Source of the DNA: Azospira oryzae
GTDB taxonomy: Bacteria; Pseudomonadota; Gammaproteobacteria; Burkholderiales; Rhodocyclaceae
Length of the DNA: 64,000 nt
NCBI RefSeq assembly: GCF_004217225.1
Contig: NZ_SHKM01000001.1
Coordinates: forward strand, 1,836,137 to 1,900,136
Direction of reading: 5' to 3'
In this document: positions 55,756 to 64,000 of the stretch, in pieces
Layout of the letters: each line of letters opens with the position of its first letter
Position numbering within the stretch: position 1 is the first letter of the stretch
Notes under the pieces: model-generated
Databases searched by the model: none
The model's input: only the letters and a program-made list of their open reading frames with translations
Told to the model about the DNA's origin: nothing
Program-made: the position numbers and the translations under genes

Positions 55756-58518
55756 ATGGCCTTACTGGACACCGCCGCTCCCGTCGCCCGCCTCGCCGGC
55801 ATCAGCCTGCGCTACGGCCAGGTTGATGCCCTGGCGGACGTCACCCTGGACCTGCCCGCTGGCGGCATGGTGGGACTGATCGGCCCGGACGGCGTCGGCA
55901 AGTCCTCCCTCCTGGCCCTGGTGGCCGGGGCCCGCAAGATACAGACTGGACGAGTGGAAGTGTTCGGCGAGGACATGGGCAGCGCCCGGGTGCGGCCCCG
56001 CCTGCAGCCGCGCATCGCCTACATGCCCCAGGGCCTGGGCAAGAACCTCTACCCCACCCTGTCGGTGGCGGAAAACGTGGATTTCTTCGGCCGCCTCTTC
56101 GGCCAGGGCAAGGCCGAGCGGCAGCGGCGCATCGACGAACTGCTCGCCGCCACCAACCTCTCCCCCTTCCGCGACCGGCCGGCGGCCAAGCTCTCCGGCG
56201 GCATGAAGCAGAAGCTGGGACTGTGCTGCGCCCTCATCCACGACCCGGACCTGCTGATCCTGGACGAGCCCACCACCGGCGTCGATCCCCTTTCCCGGCG
56301 CCAGTTCTGGGAGCTGATCGACCGCATCCGGGCCCGCCGCCCGGGCATGAGCGTGCTGGTGGCCACCGCCTACATGGAAGAGGCGGAGCGCTTCGACTGG
56401 CTGGTGGCCATGGACGCCGGCCGCATCATCGGCACCGGCAGCGCCGCCGAGCTGAAGGCCCGCAGCGGCGCCGCCACCCTGGAGCAGGCCTTCATCAGCC
56501 TGCTGCCGGAGGAACGGCGCCAAGCCCACAGCCAACTGGTGATCCCGCCCCTGCCGCCGGACGGCCACGACTTCGCCATCGAGGCGGAGGGCCTGACCCA
56601 GCGTTTCGGCGACTTCACGGCGGTGGACCGGGTCAGCTTCCAGATCGGCAAGGGCGAGATTTTCGGTTTCCTCGGCTCCAACGGCTGCGGCAAGACCACC
56701 ACCATGAAAATGCTCACCGGCCTGCTGCCGCCGACCCAGGGCAAGGCCAGCCTGTTCGGCAAGACGGTGGACGCCAACAACCTGGAGACGCGCAAGCAGG
56801 TGGGCTACATGTCCCAGGCCTTCTCCCTCTATGGCGAACTGACGGTGGCCCAGAACCTGGACCTGCACGCCCGCCTCTTCCACCTGCCGCCGGAGAAGAT
56901 CGGCCCGCGCATCGCCGCCCTCGCCGAACGCTTCGACCTGACGCCCTACGCCGACGCCCCGGCGGCGGACCTGCCCCTGGGCATCCGCCAGCGCCTCTCC
57001 CTGGCGGTGGCGGTGGTACATGAGCCCCGCCTGCTGATCCTGGACGAGCCGACCTCCGGCGTCGATCCCATCGCCCGGGACCAGTTCTGGGCACTGCTGG
57101 TGGAGCTGTCCCGGGAACAGGGGGTGACCATTTTCATCTCCACCCACTTCATGAACGAGGCCGAGCGCTGCGACCGCATCAGCCTCATGCACGCCGGCAA
57201 GGTGCTGGCCAGCGACACCCCGGCGGCCCTGCAGGCCGCCCGGGGCGCCGATTCCCTGGAGGCAGCCTTCATCTCCTACCTGGAGGAAGCCAGCGGCGCC
57301 GCCCCGGCCCAGCCCCAGCCCCAGAACCCGACGCCCGCCGACGCCCGGCCCGCGCCGACGGCAGCGGCACGGGCGCCCCACCGGCACAAGGCCTTCAGCC
57401 TGCGCCGCCTGCTCGGCTACGCCTACCGGGAAGCCCTGGAGCTGCGCCGCGACACCATCCGCCTCACCTTCGCCCTGCTCGGCTCGGTGCTGCTGATGTT
57501 CGTGCTCGGCTACGGCATTTCCATGGACGTGGAAGGCCTGCGCTTCGCCGTGCTGGACCGGGACCAGTCCCCCGAGTCCCGGGACTACATCGACAACATC
57601 GCCGGCTCCCGCTACTTCCTGCAGCAGCCGCCCATCGCCGACAGCGCCGAGCTGGAGCGGCGCATGCGCGATGGGGAACTGACGGTGGCCCTGGAAATCC
57701 CCCCCAATTTCGGCCGGGACCTGCACCAGGGCCGCTCGCCGGAAGTGGGGGCCTGGGTGGACGGGGCCATGCCCTACCGGGGCGAGACCACCCGGGGCTA
57801 CGTCCAGGGCCTGCACCAGCAGTACATCGTCAAGCTGGTGACCGAGGCCACCGGCACCGCCCCCACCCTGACCTGGACCGACGTGGCCCTGCGCTACCGC
57901 TACAACCAGGACTTCCGCAGCATCTACGCCATGGTGCCGGCGGTGATTCCCCTGCTGCTGGTGTTCATCCCGGCCATCCTCATGGCCCTGGGCGTGGTGC
58001 GGGAAAAGGAGCTGGGCTCCATCACCAACCTCTACGTGACCCCGGTCAGCCGCCTCGAATTCCTCATCGGCAAGCAGCTGCCCTACGTGGTGGTGTCCAT
58101 GCTCAGCTTCTTCGCCCTGGCCCTGCAGGCGGTGCTGGTCTTCGGCGTGCCGATCAAGGGCAGCTTCCTCGCCCTGGCCTGCGGCGCCCTGCTCTACGTG
58201 GTGTGCACCACCGGCCTGGGCCTGCTCATTTCCACCTTCACCAAGACCCAGATCGCCGCCCTCTTCGGCACCGCCATCCTGACCATGCTGCCGACGGTGC
58301 AGTTCTCCGGCCTCACCACCCCGGTGGCCTCCCTGGTGGGCGGCGCCTACTGGATCGGCCAGTTCTTCCCCGCCACCTACTTCCTGGTCATCAGCCGCGG
58401 CGTGTTCACCAAGGCCCTGGGCTTTGCCGACCTGGGACAGCAGTTCCTCGCCCTGGCCTGCTTCATTCCGGTGCTAACCCTCATTTCCCTGGCCCTGCTG
58501 CCCAAGCAGGAGAAATAG
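55756..58518 (+). CDS. RbbA/YhiH-type ABC exporter: two ATPase domains fused to a permease
   Basis: The 920-residue fusion has ATPase 1 (Walker [10 protein letters not shown] at about 43, signature LSGGMKQK, Walker [14 protein letters not shown]), ATPase 2 ([10 protein letters not shown] at about 307, degenerate signature [23 protein letters not shown]), a Pro/Ala-rich linker (about 515-545), then an ABC-2 permease with six membrane segments. E. coli RbbA has the same layout; despite its ribosome-linked name, the genomic setting indicates export. With hlyD before and the permease gene after, it forms a yhiI-rbbA-yhhJ-like operon. Substrate unknown. Confidence 0.93.
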   Translation: MALLDTAAPVARLAGISLRYGQVDALADVTLDLPAGGMVGLIGPDGVGKSSLLALVAGARKIQTGRVEVFGEDMGSARVRPRLQPRIAYMPQGLGKNLYPTLSVAENVDFFGRLFGQGKAERQRRIDELLAATNLSPFRDRPAAKLSGGMKQKLGLCCALIHDPDLLILDEPTTGVDPLSRRQFWELIDRIRARRPGMSVLVATAYMEEAERFDWLVAMDAGRIIGTGSAAELKARSGAATLEQAFISLLPEERRQAHSQLVIPPLPPDGHDFAIEAEGLTQRFGDFTAVDRVSFQIGKGEIFGFLGSNGCGKTTTMKMLTGLLPPTQGKASLFGKTVDANNLETRKQVGYMSQAFSLYGELTVAQNLDLHARLFHLPPEKIGPRIAALAERFDLTPYADAPAADLPLGIRQRLSLAVAVVHEPRLLILDEPTSGVDPIARDQFWALLVELSREQGVTIFISTHFMNEAERCDRISLMHAGKVLASDTPAALQAARGADSLEAAFISYLEEASGAAPAQPQPQNPTPADARPAPTAAARAPHRHKAFSLRRLLGYAYREALELRRDTIRLTFALLGSVLLMFVLGYGISMDVEGLRFAVLDRDQSPESRDYIDNIAGSRYFLQQPPIADSAELERRMRDGELTVALEIPPNFGRDLHQGRSPEVGAWVDGAMPYRGETTRGYVQGLHQQYIVKLVTEATGTAPTLTWTDVALRYRYNQDFRSIYAMVPAVIPLLLVFIPAILMALGVVREKELGSITNLYVTPVSRLEFLIGKQLPYVVVSMLSFFALALQAVLVFGVPIKGSFLALACGALLYVVCTTGLGLLISTFTKTQIAALFGTAILTMLPTVQFSGLTTPVASLVGGAYWIGQFFPATYFLVISRGVFTKALGFADLGQQFLALACFIPVLTLISLALLPKQEK

Positions 58519-58527
58519 GAAACGACC

Positions 58528-59664
58528 ATGGACCGCCACGGCACGCTGGCCAACATCTTCCGCCTGGGGCTCAAGGAGCTGCGCAGCCTGTGGGCCGACA
58601 AGGTGCTGCTGGTACTGATCGTGTGGGCCTTCACCGGCGGCATCTACAGCGCCGCCAAGGGCGTCTCCCAGGAACTGCGCAACGCCCCGGTGGCGGTGGT
58701 GGACGAGGACCGTTCGCCCCTTTCCGCCCGCCTCATCGGCGCCCTGACGCCGCCCTACTTCAAGACGCCGGACCTCATTTCCATGGCCCAGATGGACCGG
58801 GCCCTGGACCAGGGCCGCTATTCCTTTTCCCTGGTCATCCCCGCCAATTTCCAGCGGGACCTGAAGGAAGGCCGGCGCCCGACCCTGCAGCTGAACATCG
58901 ACGCCACGGTGATGAGCCAGTCCTTCATCGGCGCCAGCTACATCCAGAGCATCGTCGCCGGGGAACTCAACGAATACCTCACCGGCAAGCGGGACAGCAG
59001 CGCCCCGCCGATCCGCCTCACCACCCGGGTGCGCTTCAACCCCAATCTCACCGGCTTCTGGTTCGGCGGCGTCATGGAGGTGATCAACAACATCAACATG
59101 CTGACCATCATCCTGGTGGGGGCCGCCTTCATCCGGGAGCGGGAGCACGGCACCCTGGAGCACCTGCTGGTGATGCCCCTGACCCCCTTCGAGATCATGA
59201 TGGCCAAGGTCTGGGCCAGCGGTGCCGCCGTGCTGCTGGCCGCCAGCGTCGGCCTCATCGCCGTGATCCAGGCCATCATGCAGGTGCCCATCGCCGGCTC
59301 CGTGCCCCTGTTCCTCTGCGGCGCCGCCCTCTACCTCTTCTCGGCAGCCTCCATCGGCATTTTCCTCGGCACCATCGCCCGTTCCATGCCCCAGTTCGGC
59401 CTGCTCTTCATCCTCACCATCGTGCCCCTGCAGCTGCTCTCCGGCGGCGTCACGCCCCGGGAGAGCATGCCGGAAGTGGTCAGCGACATCATGCTCGGCG
59501 CCCCCATCACCTACTTCGTGCGCCTGGCCCAGGCCATCCTCTACCGGGGTGCCGGCCTCGACACGGTGTGGCCCGAGTTCCTCGCCATCACTGGCATCGG
59601 CGCCATCTTCTTCCTCATCGCCCACACCCGCTTCCGCAAGTCGGTGACCCAGACCCAGGTGTAG
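58528..59664 (+). CDS. ABC-2 type permease, YhhJ/YbhR-like
   Basis: A 378-residue inner-membrane protein: one N-terminal segment (about 26-44), a large extracytoplasmic domain, and five C-terminal segments (from NNINMLTIILVGAAFI onward). The stretch REREHGTLEHLLVMPLTPFEIMMAKVWA is the ABC-2 signature. It presumably pairs with the permease half of the fusion protein encoded nine bases upstream. Confidence 0.93.
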   Translation: MDRHGTLANIFRLGLKELRSLWADKVLLVLIVWAFTGGIYSAAKGVSQELRNAPVAVVDEDRSPLSARLIGALTPPYFKTPDLISMAQMDRALDQGRYSFSLVIPANFQRDLKEGRRPTLQLNIDATVMSQSFIGASYIQSIVAGELNEYLTGKRDSSAPPIRLTTRVRFNPNLTGFWFGGVMEVINNINMLTIILVGAAFIREREHGTLEHLLVMPLTPFEIMMAKVWASGAAVLLAASVGLIAVIQAIMQVPIAGSVPLFLCGAALYLFSAASIGIFLGTIARSMPQFGLLFILTIVPLQLLSGGVTPRESMPEVVSDIMLGAPITYFVRLAQAILYRGAGLDTVWPEFLAITGIGAIFFLIAHTRFRKSVTQTQV

Positions 59665-59672
59665 GACGCGCC

Positions 59673-60341
59673 ATGGCCGAACTGCCCCAACTGCACAGCG
59701 ACGACACCCGGGAACGGCTCCTGGCCGCCGGCCTGGCCCTCTTCGGCCGCCACGGCTACGACGGCGTCACCACCCGCATGCTGGCCGCCGCCGCCCGGGT
59801 GAACCAGTCGGCCATTCCCTACCACTTCGGCGGCAAGGAAGGGGTGTACCGGGCGGTCGCCGAATTCATCGCCGCCGAGATGGGGCCCCGCATCCAGAGC
59901 CTGACCCGGGAGGCGGAACAACGCCTGCAGGACCCGGCCACCGACCCGGGCGAGCTGCTGGTGCAGGTGGTGCGGGATCTGGCCGCCGCCTCCTTCGTCC
60001 CCGGCCACCCCCTGGCCTGGTTCATCTTCCTCACCCGGGAGCAGTTCCACCCCACGCCGGCCTTCGACGTGCTCTACGAGCGCTTCACCCGCCCCGGCCA
60101 CACCCTGGTCAGCCGGCTCCTGGCCCGGGTCACCGGCCAGCCGGAGGAATCGCCCGAGAACCTGCTGCTGGCCCACGCCCTGATCGGCGCCATGGTCGCC
60201 TTCGGCTCCGCCCGCACCACCCTGCAGCGGCGCCTGGGCTGGTCGGAAAGCGATTACGAGCCGGCCCAGCTGCAGGCCATGCTGGCGGTCATCGAGCAGC
60301 ACTGCCGGGCCACGGTGGCGGGCCTGCGACGGCAGGCCTGA
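59673..60341 (+). CDS. TetR-family regulator, CecR (YbiH)-like
   Basis: A 222-residue repressor. The helix-turn-helix is RERLLAAGLALFGRHGYDGVTTRMLAAAARVNQSAIPYHFGGKEGVYRAV; the C-terminal half fits the CecR/YbiH ligand domain. CecR controls the related ybhGFSR exporter in E. coli. Here the gene closes the exporter operon, eight bases after the permease gene, and the 24-bp palindrome before the operon is the likely site, giving autorepression relieved by a pump substrate. Confidence 0.92.
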   Translation: MAELPQLHSDDTRERLLAAGLALFGRHGYDGVTTRMLAAAARVNQSAIPYHFGGKEGVYRAVAEFIAAEMGPRIQSLTREAEQRLQDPATDPGELLVQVVRDLAAASFVPGHPLAWFIFLTREQFHPTPAFDVLYERFTRPGHTLVSRLLARVTGQPEESPENLLLAHALIGAMVAFGSARTTLQRRLGWSESDYEPAQLQAMLAVIEQHCRATVAGLRRQA

Positions 60342-60349
60342 GAGACAGC

Positions 60350-60394
60350 AGGGACGCCACTCTCCAGGCAGGCACGGCGGAGATGGCTGCCGAT
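60350..60394. repeat. 45-bp palindromic repeat, copy 3
   Basis: Lies between the convergent TetR gene and kdpE. Its first half AGGGACGCCACTCTCC matches copies 1 and 2; the returning half (GGAGATGGCTGCC) is more diverged, so the stem is weaker. Confidence 0.6.
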
Positions 60395-60418
60395 ACTGGC
60401 TCCCGGACCAGCCCCCTA

Positions 60419-61126
60419 TTACACCGCCAGCCGGTAGCCGACGCCGGATTCGGTGAGGATGTGCCGCGGCATGGCCGGGTCGTCCTCCAGCTTGCGCCGC
60501 AGGCCGGCCATGTACACCCGCAGGTAGTGGGCGTGCTCCACATGGCTGGGGCCCCACACCTCCCGCAGCAGCTGGCGGTGGGTGAGGACCCGGCCGGCGT
60601 TGGCCACCAGCTGGCTCAGCAGCCGGTATTCGATGGGGGTCAGATGCACCGCCTCGCCATGGCGGCTGACCTGGCGCCGGGCCAGATCCACCTCCACCGG
60701 GCCGAAGGCAAACACCGGCGGCATGTCGCCGCCCCGGCCGGCGCGGCGCAGCAGGGCCCGCACCCGGGCCAGCAGTTCGGGAATGCCGAAGGGCTTGGTC
60801 AGGTAGTCGTCGCCGCCCGCATCCAGGGCCGCCACCTTGTCGCTCTCGTCGCTGCGGGCCGACAGCACCAGCACCGGCACCCCGGACCAGTTGCGCAGGT
60901 CCCGGATCAGATCGACGCCGTCGCCGTCGGGCAGGCCCAGGTCCAGCACCAGCAGGTCGGGCTTGCGGGTGCCGGCCTCGATCAGGCCCCGGGCGGCGGT
61001 GTCCGCCTCCCACACGGTGCAGCCTTCCGACTCCAGGGCGGCGCGGACGAAACGGCGGATCTGGGGCTCGTCCTCGACGATCACCACCACCGGGGCAAGG
61101 CGCTCCTGGCCGGCGGCGGGATTCAC
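60419..61126 (-). CDS. kdpE: Response regulator KdpE
   Basis: The 235-residue OmpR-family regulator starts at the GTG at 61126, overlapping the kdpD stop by four bases (GTGA). The receiver has VEDEPQIRRFVRAAL, the phosphorylated Asp in DLLVLDLGLPDGDGVDLI and LTKPFGIPELLARVRALLRR; the C-terminal winged helix ends HILTESGVGYRL, the KdpE ending. It normally activates kdpFABC for high-affinity K+ uptake, which is not in this window. Confidence 0.96.
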   Translation of the reverse strand: MNPAAGQERLAPVVVIVEDEPQIRRFVRAALESEGCTVWEADTAARGLIEAGTRKPDLLVLDLGLPDGDGVDLIRDLRNWSGVPVLVLSARSDESDKVAALDAGGDDYLTKPFGIPELLARVRALLRRAGRGGDMPPVFAFGPVEVDLARRQVSRHGEAVHLTPIEYRLLSQLVANAGRVLTHRQLLREVWGPSHVEHAHYLRVYMAGLRRKLEDDPAMPRHILTESGVGYRLAV

Positions 61127-63819
61127 AGCAGCTCCGTCGGCAGGGCCGGGGGCTGGCCCAGGGGCAGGGTGAACACGAAGCGGGCGCCGGGGCCGTCGCT
61201 GCGGTTCTCCGCCCACACCTTGCCCTTGTGGGCATCGACGATGGCGCGGACGATGGCCAGGCCGAGGCCGACGCCGGGAATGGCCGACTCGTCCTGGCCC
61301 CGGGTGAATTTCTCGAACAGGCCCGCCTCCTTGCCCGGCGGCAGGCCCGGCCCGTTGTCGCTGACGCTCACCAGCACCCGCTCCGCCTCCCGGCGGGCGC
61401 CGATCTCGATGAGGCTGCCCGGCGGCGTGTACTTGGCGGCATTTTCGATGAGATTGCAGAACACCCGTTCCATCAGCACGGCGTCGAACTCCAGCAGGGG
61501 CAGGTCGGCGGGCAGGTCCACCCGCACCCGGTGTTGGGCCAGGACCGAGGCCCGGGCCTGGAGCGCCGCCCCCACCACTTCCTCCAGGGGCTGCCACTCC
61601 TTCTTCAGGGTCACCTGGCCCGACTGCAGCCGGGCCATGTCCAGCAGATTATGCACCAGGGCGCTGGTGCGCATGGCCTCGCCCCGGATGGCCTGGGCCA
61701 GCTCGGCCTGGGCCGGCGGCAGGGCGCCGCCCAGGCTGAGGGAGTCGGCCAGCCCCACCAGGGCCGTGAGGGGGGTGCGCAGGTCGTGGGAGAGGGCCGC
61801 CAGCAGGCCGTTGCGCAGGCGCTCCGACTCCATCTGCACCAGGGCTTCCTGGGCCACCTCGATGTAATGCACCCGTTCCACGGCGATGGCCACCAGGGTG
61901 GCGCAGGTCTCCAGCAGCCGCTCCTGTTCCGGCGAGGGCAGCCAGGGCTGCTCCCGGGGCAGCACCGCCAGCACGCCCCGGGTGCGCATCGGCGCCTTCA
62001 GAGGCAGGTAGCGCATGGGGGCCGAGGGCAGGGTGTCGGTGGAGAGACCGGCAGCCTCGCCGTGGTCCGCCGCCCACTGGGCGATGCCCAGGTCCACCGG
62101 CAGGTCAGCCGGCAGCCCTTCCGGCAGGCTCAGGCGCTCCTGCTGGCCGGGTACCAGCAGCAGGGCCCGGGCCTGGAAGCCCTGCTGCACGAAGCGCCGG
62201 GTAATGTCGTCGATCTGCTCCACGGTGAGGGCCGCCGACAGCTCCCGGGCCATCTCGTAGAGGGCGTCGCTGCGCCGCTCCCGGCTCTGGGCCACGTCCA
62301 CCTGGAAGCGCAGGCCGGCGGTGAGCTGGGCGGTGATGAGGGCCACCGCCAGCATCACGGAAAAGGTCAGCAGGTACTGCACGTCGCTGACGGCGAAGGA
62401 GAGGCGCGGCGAGACGAAGAAGAAATCGAAGGCGGCGACGGAGAGGAAGGCGGCCAGGATGGCCGGGTTGCGCCCCAGCTTGACCGCGGCGAAGAGCACC
62501 GCCAGGAGGAACAGCATGACGATGTTGGCCAGGTCCAGGGCGCCGTGCAGGGGCGTCGCCACCAGGGTCACGGCAGCCACGGCCGCCGCCGCCAGGCCGT
62601 AGCCCCGCACATTGACTGCGGCGGGCCGGGCCGGGCCGTCCGGGAGCGGCGGCGCTTCCCCGTCCACCCCATCGCTGGCCACCTGCATGACGTCCAGGTC
62701 CGGCGCCTGGCGGGCCAGGCGCCGCGCCAGGGAAGTGCGCCAGGGCAGCCAGCGGCGCCAGTCCCCGGGCAGTTCCCGGCCCAGCAGGACCTTGCCCAGA
62801 TTGTGTTCCCGGGCGTACTGGATGGCCGCCGCGGCGGCATCCTGGCCCGGCCGGTTGGCCGTCTCGGCCCCCAGCTCCTGGGCCAGGCGCAAGCTCTTCA
62901 GCACCCGCCCCCGCTCCCCTTCGGGCAGCCGCTGGTAGCGGGGCGTCTCCACATAGAGGGCGTGCCAGGGCACCTCCAGCTGGGTCGCCAGGCGGGCGGC
63001 GCTGCGCACCAGGCGCTCGCTGCCGGGGCCCGGACCGATGCACACCAGCAGGGATTCCCGGGTCGGCCAGACGGTGCTAACCGACTGGTCGCGGCGGTAG
63101 GCCCGCACGTCGTCGTCCACCCGGTCGGCGGTGCGGCGCAGGGCCAGTTCCCGCAGGGCCAGCAGATTGCCCTTGCGGAAGAAGTTGGCCATGGCCCGCT
63201 CGGCCTGCTGGGGCACGTACACCTTGCCGGCCTTGAGCCGGGTCAGCAGTTCCTCCGGCGGCAGGTCCACCAGCACCACCTCGTCGGCGGCATCGAAAAG
63301 GCGGTCGGGTACCGTCTCCCACACCCGGGCGCCGGTGATGCGGCCCACCACGTCGTTGAGGCTTTCCAGGTGCTGCACATTGACCGTGGTGAACACGTCG
63401 ATGCCGGCGGCCAGGAGTTCCTCCACGTCCTGCCAGCGCTTGGGGTGGCGACTGCCAGGGGCATTGCTGTGGGCCAGCTCGTCCACCAGCACCAGGTCCG
63501 GCGCCCGCTGCAGGGCGCCATCCAGGTCGAATTCCTGCAGGCGGCGGCCCCGGTGCTCGACCTGCCGGGAAGGCAGCAGCTCCAGGCCCTGGACCAGCTC
63601 GGCGGTTTCCCGCCGGCCGTGGGTTTCCACCACCCCCACCGCCACGTCCACGCCCTGGGACTGCAGGGTACGGGCGGCGGCCAGCATGGCGTAGGTCTTG
63701 CCGACGCCGGGGCTGGCGCCGAAGAAGATTTTCAGGCGGCCGCGGCGGGCCTGGATTTCCTCCGCCTCCAGGCGGGCCAGGAGGGCGTCGGGATCGGGGC
63801 GTTGCAGAGGATCGGACAT
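61123..63819 (-). CDS. kdpD: Turgor/K+-sensing histidine kinase KdpD
   Basis: The 898-residue KdpD has an N-terminal domain with Walker A-like FGASPGVGKTYAMLAAA and VLVDELAHSNAPGSRHPKRWQDVEELL, a universal-stress-like domain (about 250-375), four membrane segments (about 400-500, LANIVMLFLLAVLFAAVKLG), a GAF-like region, and the kinase core with LSHDLRTPLTALVGLADSL, NLIENAAKYTPPG and GVGLGLAIVRAIVDAHKG. Full length for the family. Coupled to kdpE. Confidence 0.97.
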   Translation of the reverse strand: MSDPLQRPDPDALLARLEAEEIQARRGRLKIFFGASPGVGKTYAMLAAARTLQSQGVDVAVGVVETHGRRETAELVQGLELLPSRQVEHRGRRLQEFDLDGALQRAPDLVLVDELAHSNAPGSRHPKRWQDVEELLAAGIDVFTTVNVQHLESLNDVVGRITGARVWETVPDRLFDAADEVVLVDLPPEELLTRLKAGKVYVPQQAERAMANFFRKGNLLALRELALRRTADRVDDDVRAYRRDQSVSTVWPTRESLLVCIGPGPGSERLVRSAARLATQLEVPWHALYVETPRYQRLPEGERGRVLKSLRLAQELGAETANRPGQDAAAAAIQYAREHNLGKVLLGRELPGDWRRWLPWRTSLARRLARQAPDLDVMQVASDGVDGEAPPLPDGPARPAAVNVRGYGLAAAAVAAVTLVATPLHGALDLANIVMLFLLAVLFAAVKLGRNPAILAAFLSVAAFDFFFVSPRLSFAVSDVQYLLTFSVMLAVALITAQLTAGLRFQVDVAQSRERRSDALYEMARELSAALTVEQIDDITRRFVQQGFQARALLLVPGQQERLSLPEGLPADLPVDLGIAQWAADHGEAAGLSTDTLPSAPMRYLPLKAPMRTRGVLAVLPREQPWLPSPEQERLLETCATLVAIAVERVHYIEVAQEALVQMESERLRNGLLAALSHDLRTPLTALVGLADSLSLGGALPPAQAELAQAIRGEAMRTSALVHNLLDMARLQSGQVTLKKEWQPLEEVVGAALQARASVLAQHRVRVDLPADLPLLEFDAVLMERVFCNLIENAAKYTPPGSLIEIGARREAERVLVSVSDNGPGLPPGKEAGLFEKFTRGQDESAIPGVGLGLAIVRAIVDAHKGKVWAENRSDGPGARFVFTLPLGQPPALPTELL

Positions 63820-63828
63820 GGGTGGAGT

Positions 63829-64000
63829 TTATTCCTTGGCGGCAGCGCGCAGGGCCAGCTCGGCCAGGATGCGCTGCCGTACCTGCTGGCGCAGGCGGTG
63901 TTTGCACTGGGGGCCGCAGGTCAGCTGGCGGCCGTAGGCGAAGGGATGCTCGACGGCACTGATGGGATGGCGGGTGCCGCAGACGGGGCAGATATGGATG
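63829..64000 (-). CDS. Zinc-ribbon protein, C-terminal part (5' end outside window)
   Basis: The last ~57 codons of a minus-strand gene end at TAA 63829-63831. The visible part reads ICPVCGTRHPISAVEHPFAYGRQLTCGPQCKHRLRQQ, with two Cys pairs (CPVCG and CGPQC) that could bind zinc, then a basic/alanine-rich helix. I do not recognise the family and cannot see the start. It lies 10 bases before kdpD in the same direction and may be co-transcribed, in the place where kdpC often stands. Confidence 0.6.
   Translation of the reverse strand, partial: IHICPVCGTRHPISAVEHPFAYGRQLTCGPQCKHRLRQQVRQRILAELALRAAAKE

Noticed and set aside
52098-60341. The two-component pair and the exporter as one resistance island
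   Set aside because: Base composition and codon use match the surroundings and no mobility gene is present; the link is only adjacency.

Overview
The window is about 64 kb of GC-rich chromosome from a Gram-negative betaproteobacterium. A Rhodocyclales member close to Azospira/Dechlorosoma is my best inference, from the beta-type trimeric porin, the dciA-M23-secA and rpe-gph-trpEGDC orders, and the near-complete G/C third-codon bias. It is mostly core chromosome. I see no insertion sequence, prophage, CRISPR array, integrase or toxin-antitoxin pair.

Layout. 1-1.5 kb: 3' end of obg, then proB (+). 1.6-2.9 kb: outer-membrane porin (-). 3-8.6 kb (-): rpe, gph, a Trp-rich leader peptide (trpL) missed by ordinary ORF calling, then trpE-trpG-trpD-trpC. 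8.7-9.7 kb (+): apaG and a methyltransferase. 9.7-11.1 kb: oxyR (-) with a textbook four-part OxyR operator, and a divergent short transcript unit with a 47-codon ORF and its own terminator. 11.1-16.7 kb: argJ, secA, an M23 peptidase (-) and a divergent dciA-like gene. 16.7-34.8 kb: a complete dcw cell-division/peptidoglycan cluster on the minus strand (mraZ-rsmH-ftsL-ftsI-murE-murF-mraY-murD-ftsW-murG-murC-ddlB-ftsQ-ftsA-ftsZ-lpxC), most genes overlapping by 1-4 bases, driven by an mraZ promoter carrying four 10-bp-spaced MraZ boxes. 35.1-35.5 kb: RNase P RNA. 35.5-38.9 kb (-): DUF3025 gene, a lipoprotein, pyrC, rsmI. 38.9-39.6 kb (+): yraN and a secreted HIRAN protein. 39.8-43.7 kb: tyrS and a di-iron ferritin-like protein (-), then a periplasmic glutathione peroxidase and folE2 (+). 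43.8-47.8 kb (-): sulfate ABC importer sbp-cysT-cysW-cysA. 47.9-52.0 kb (-): a di-haem cytochrome c peroxidase overlapping a PAS-GGDEF-EAL protein, and tRNA-Phe. 52.1-54.3 kb (-): TctE/TctD-type two-component pair. 54.6-60.3 kb (+): HlyD-RbbA-YhhJ-type exporter with a CecR-like TetR regulator and a probable operator palindrome. 60.4-63.8 kb (-): kdpD-kdpE, preceded by the end of a zinc-ribbon protein.

Working together: the dcw cluster makes lipid II and the divisome; the trp genes look attenuation-controlled; OxyR, the periplasmic peroxidase and the cytochrome c peroxidase are oxidative-stress functions; the sulfate operon and the kdp sensor respond to nutrients and ions. I found no clearly new multi-gene system. 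The most interesting signals are regulatory: the OxyR-divergent transcript, the trp leader without a classical U-tract terminator, a three-copy 45-bp palindromic repeat at gene 3' ends, and the operators of the exporter and of sbp.
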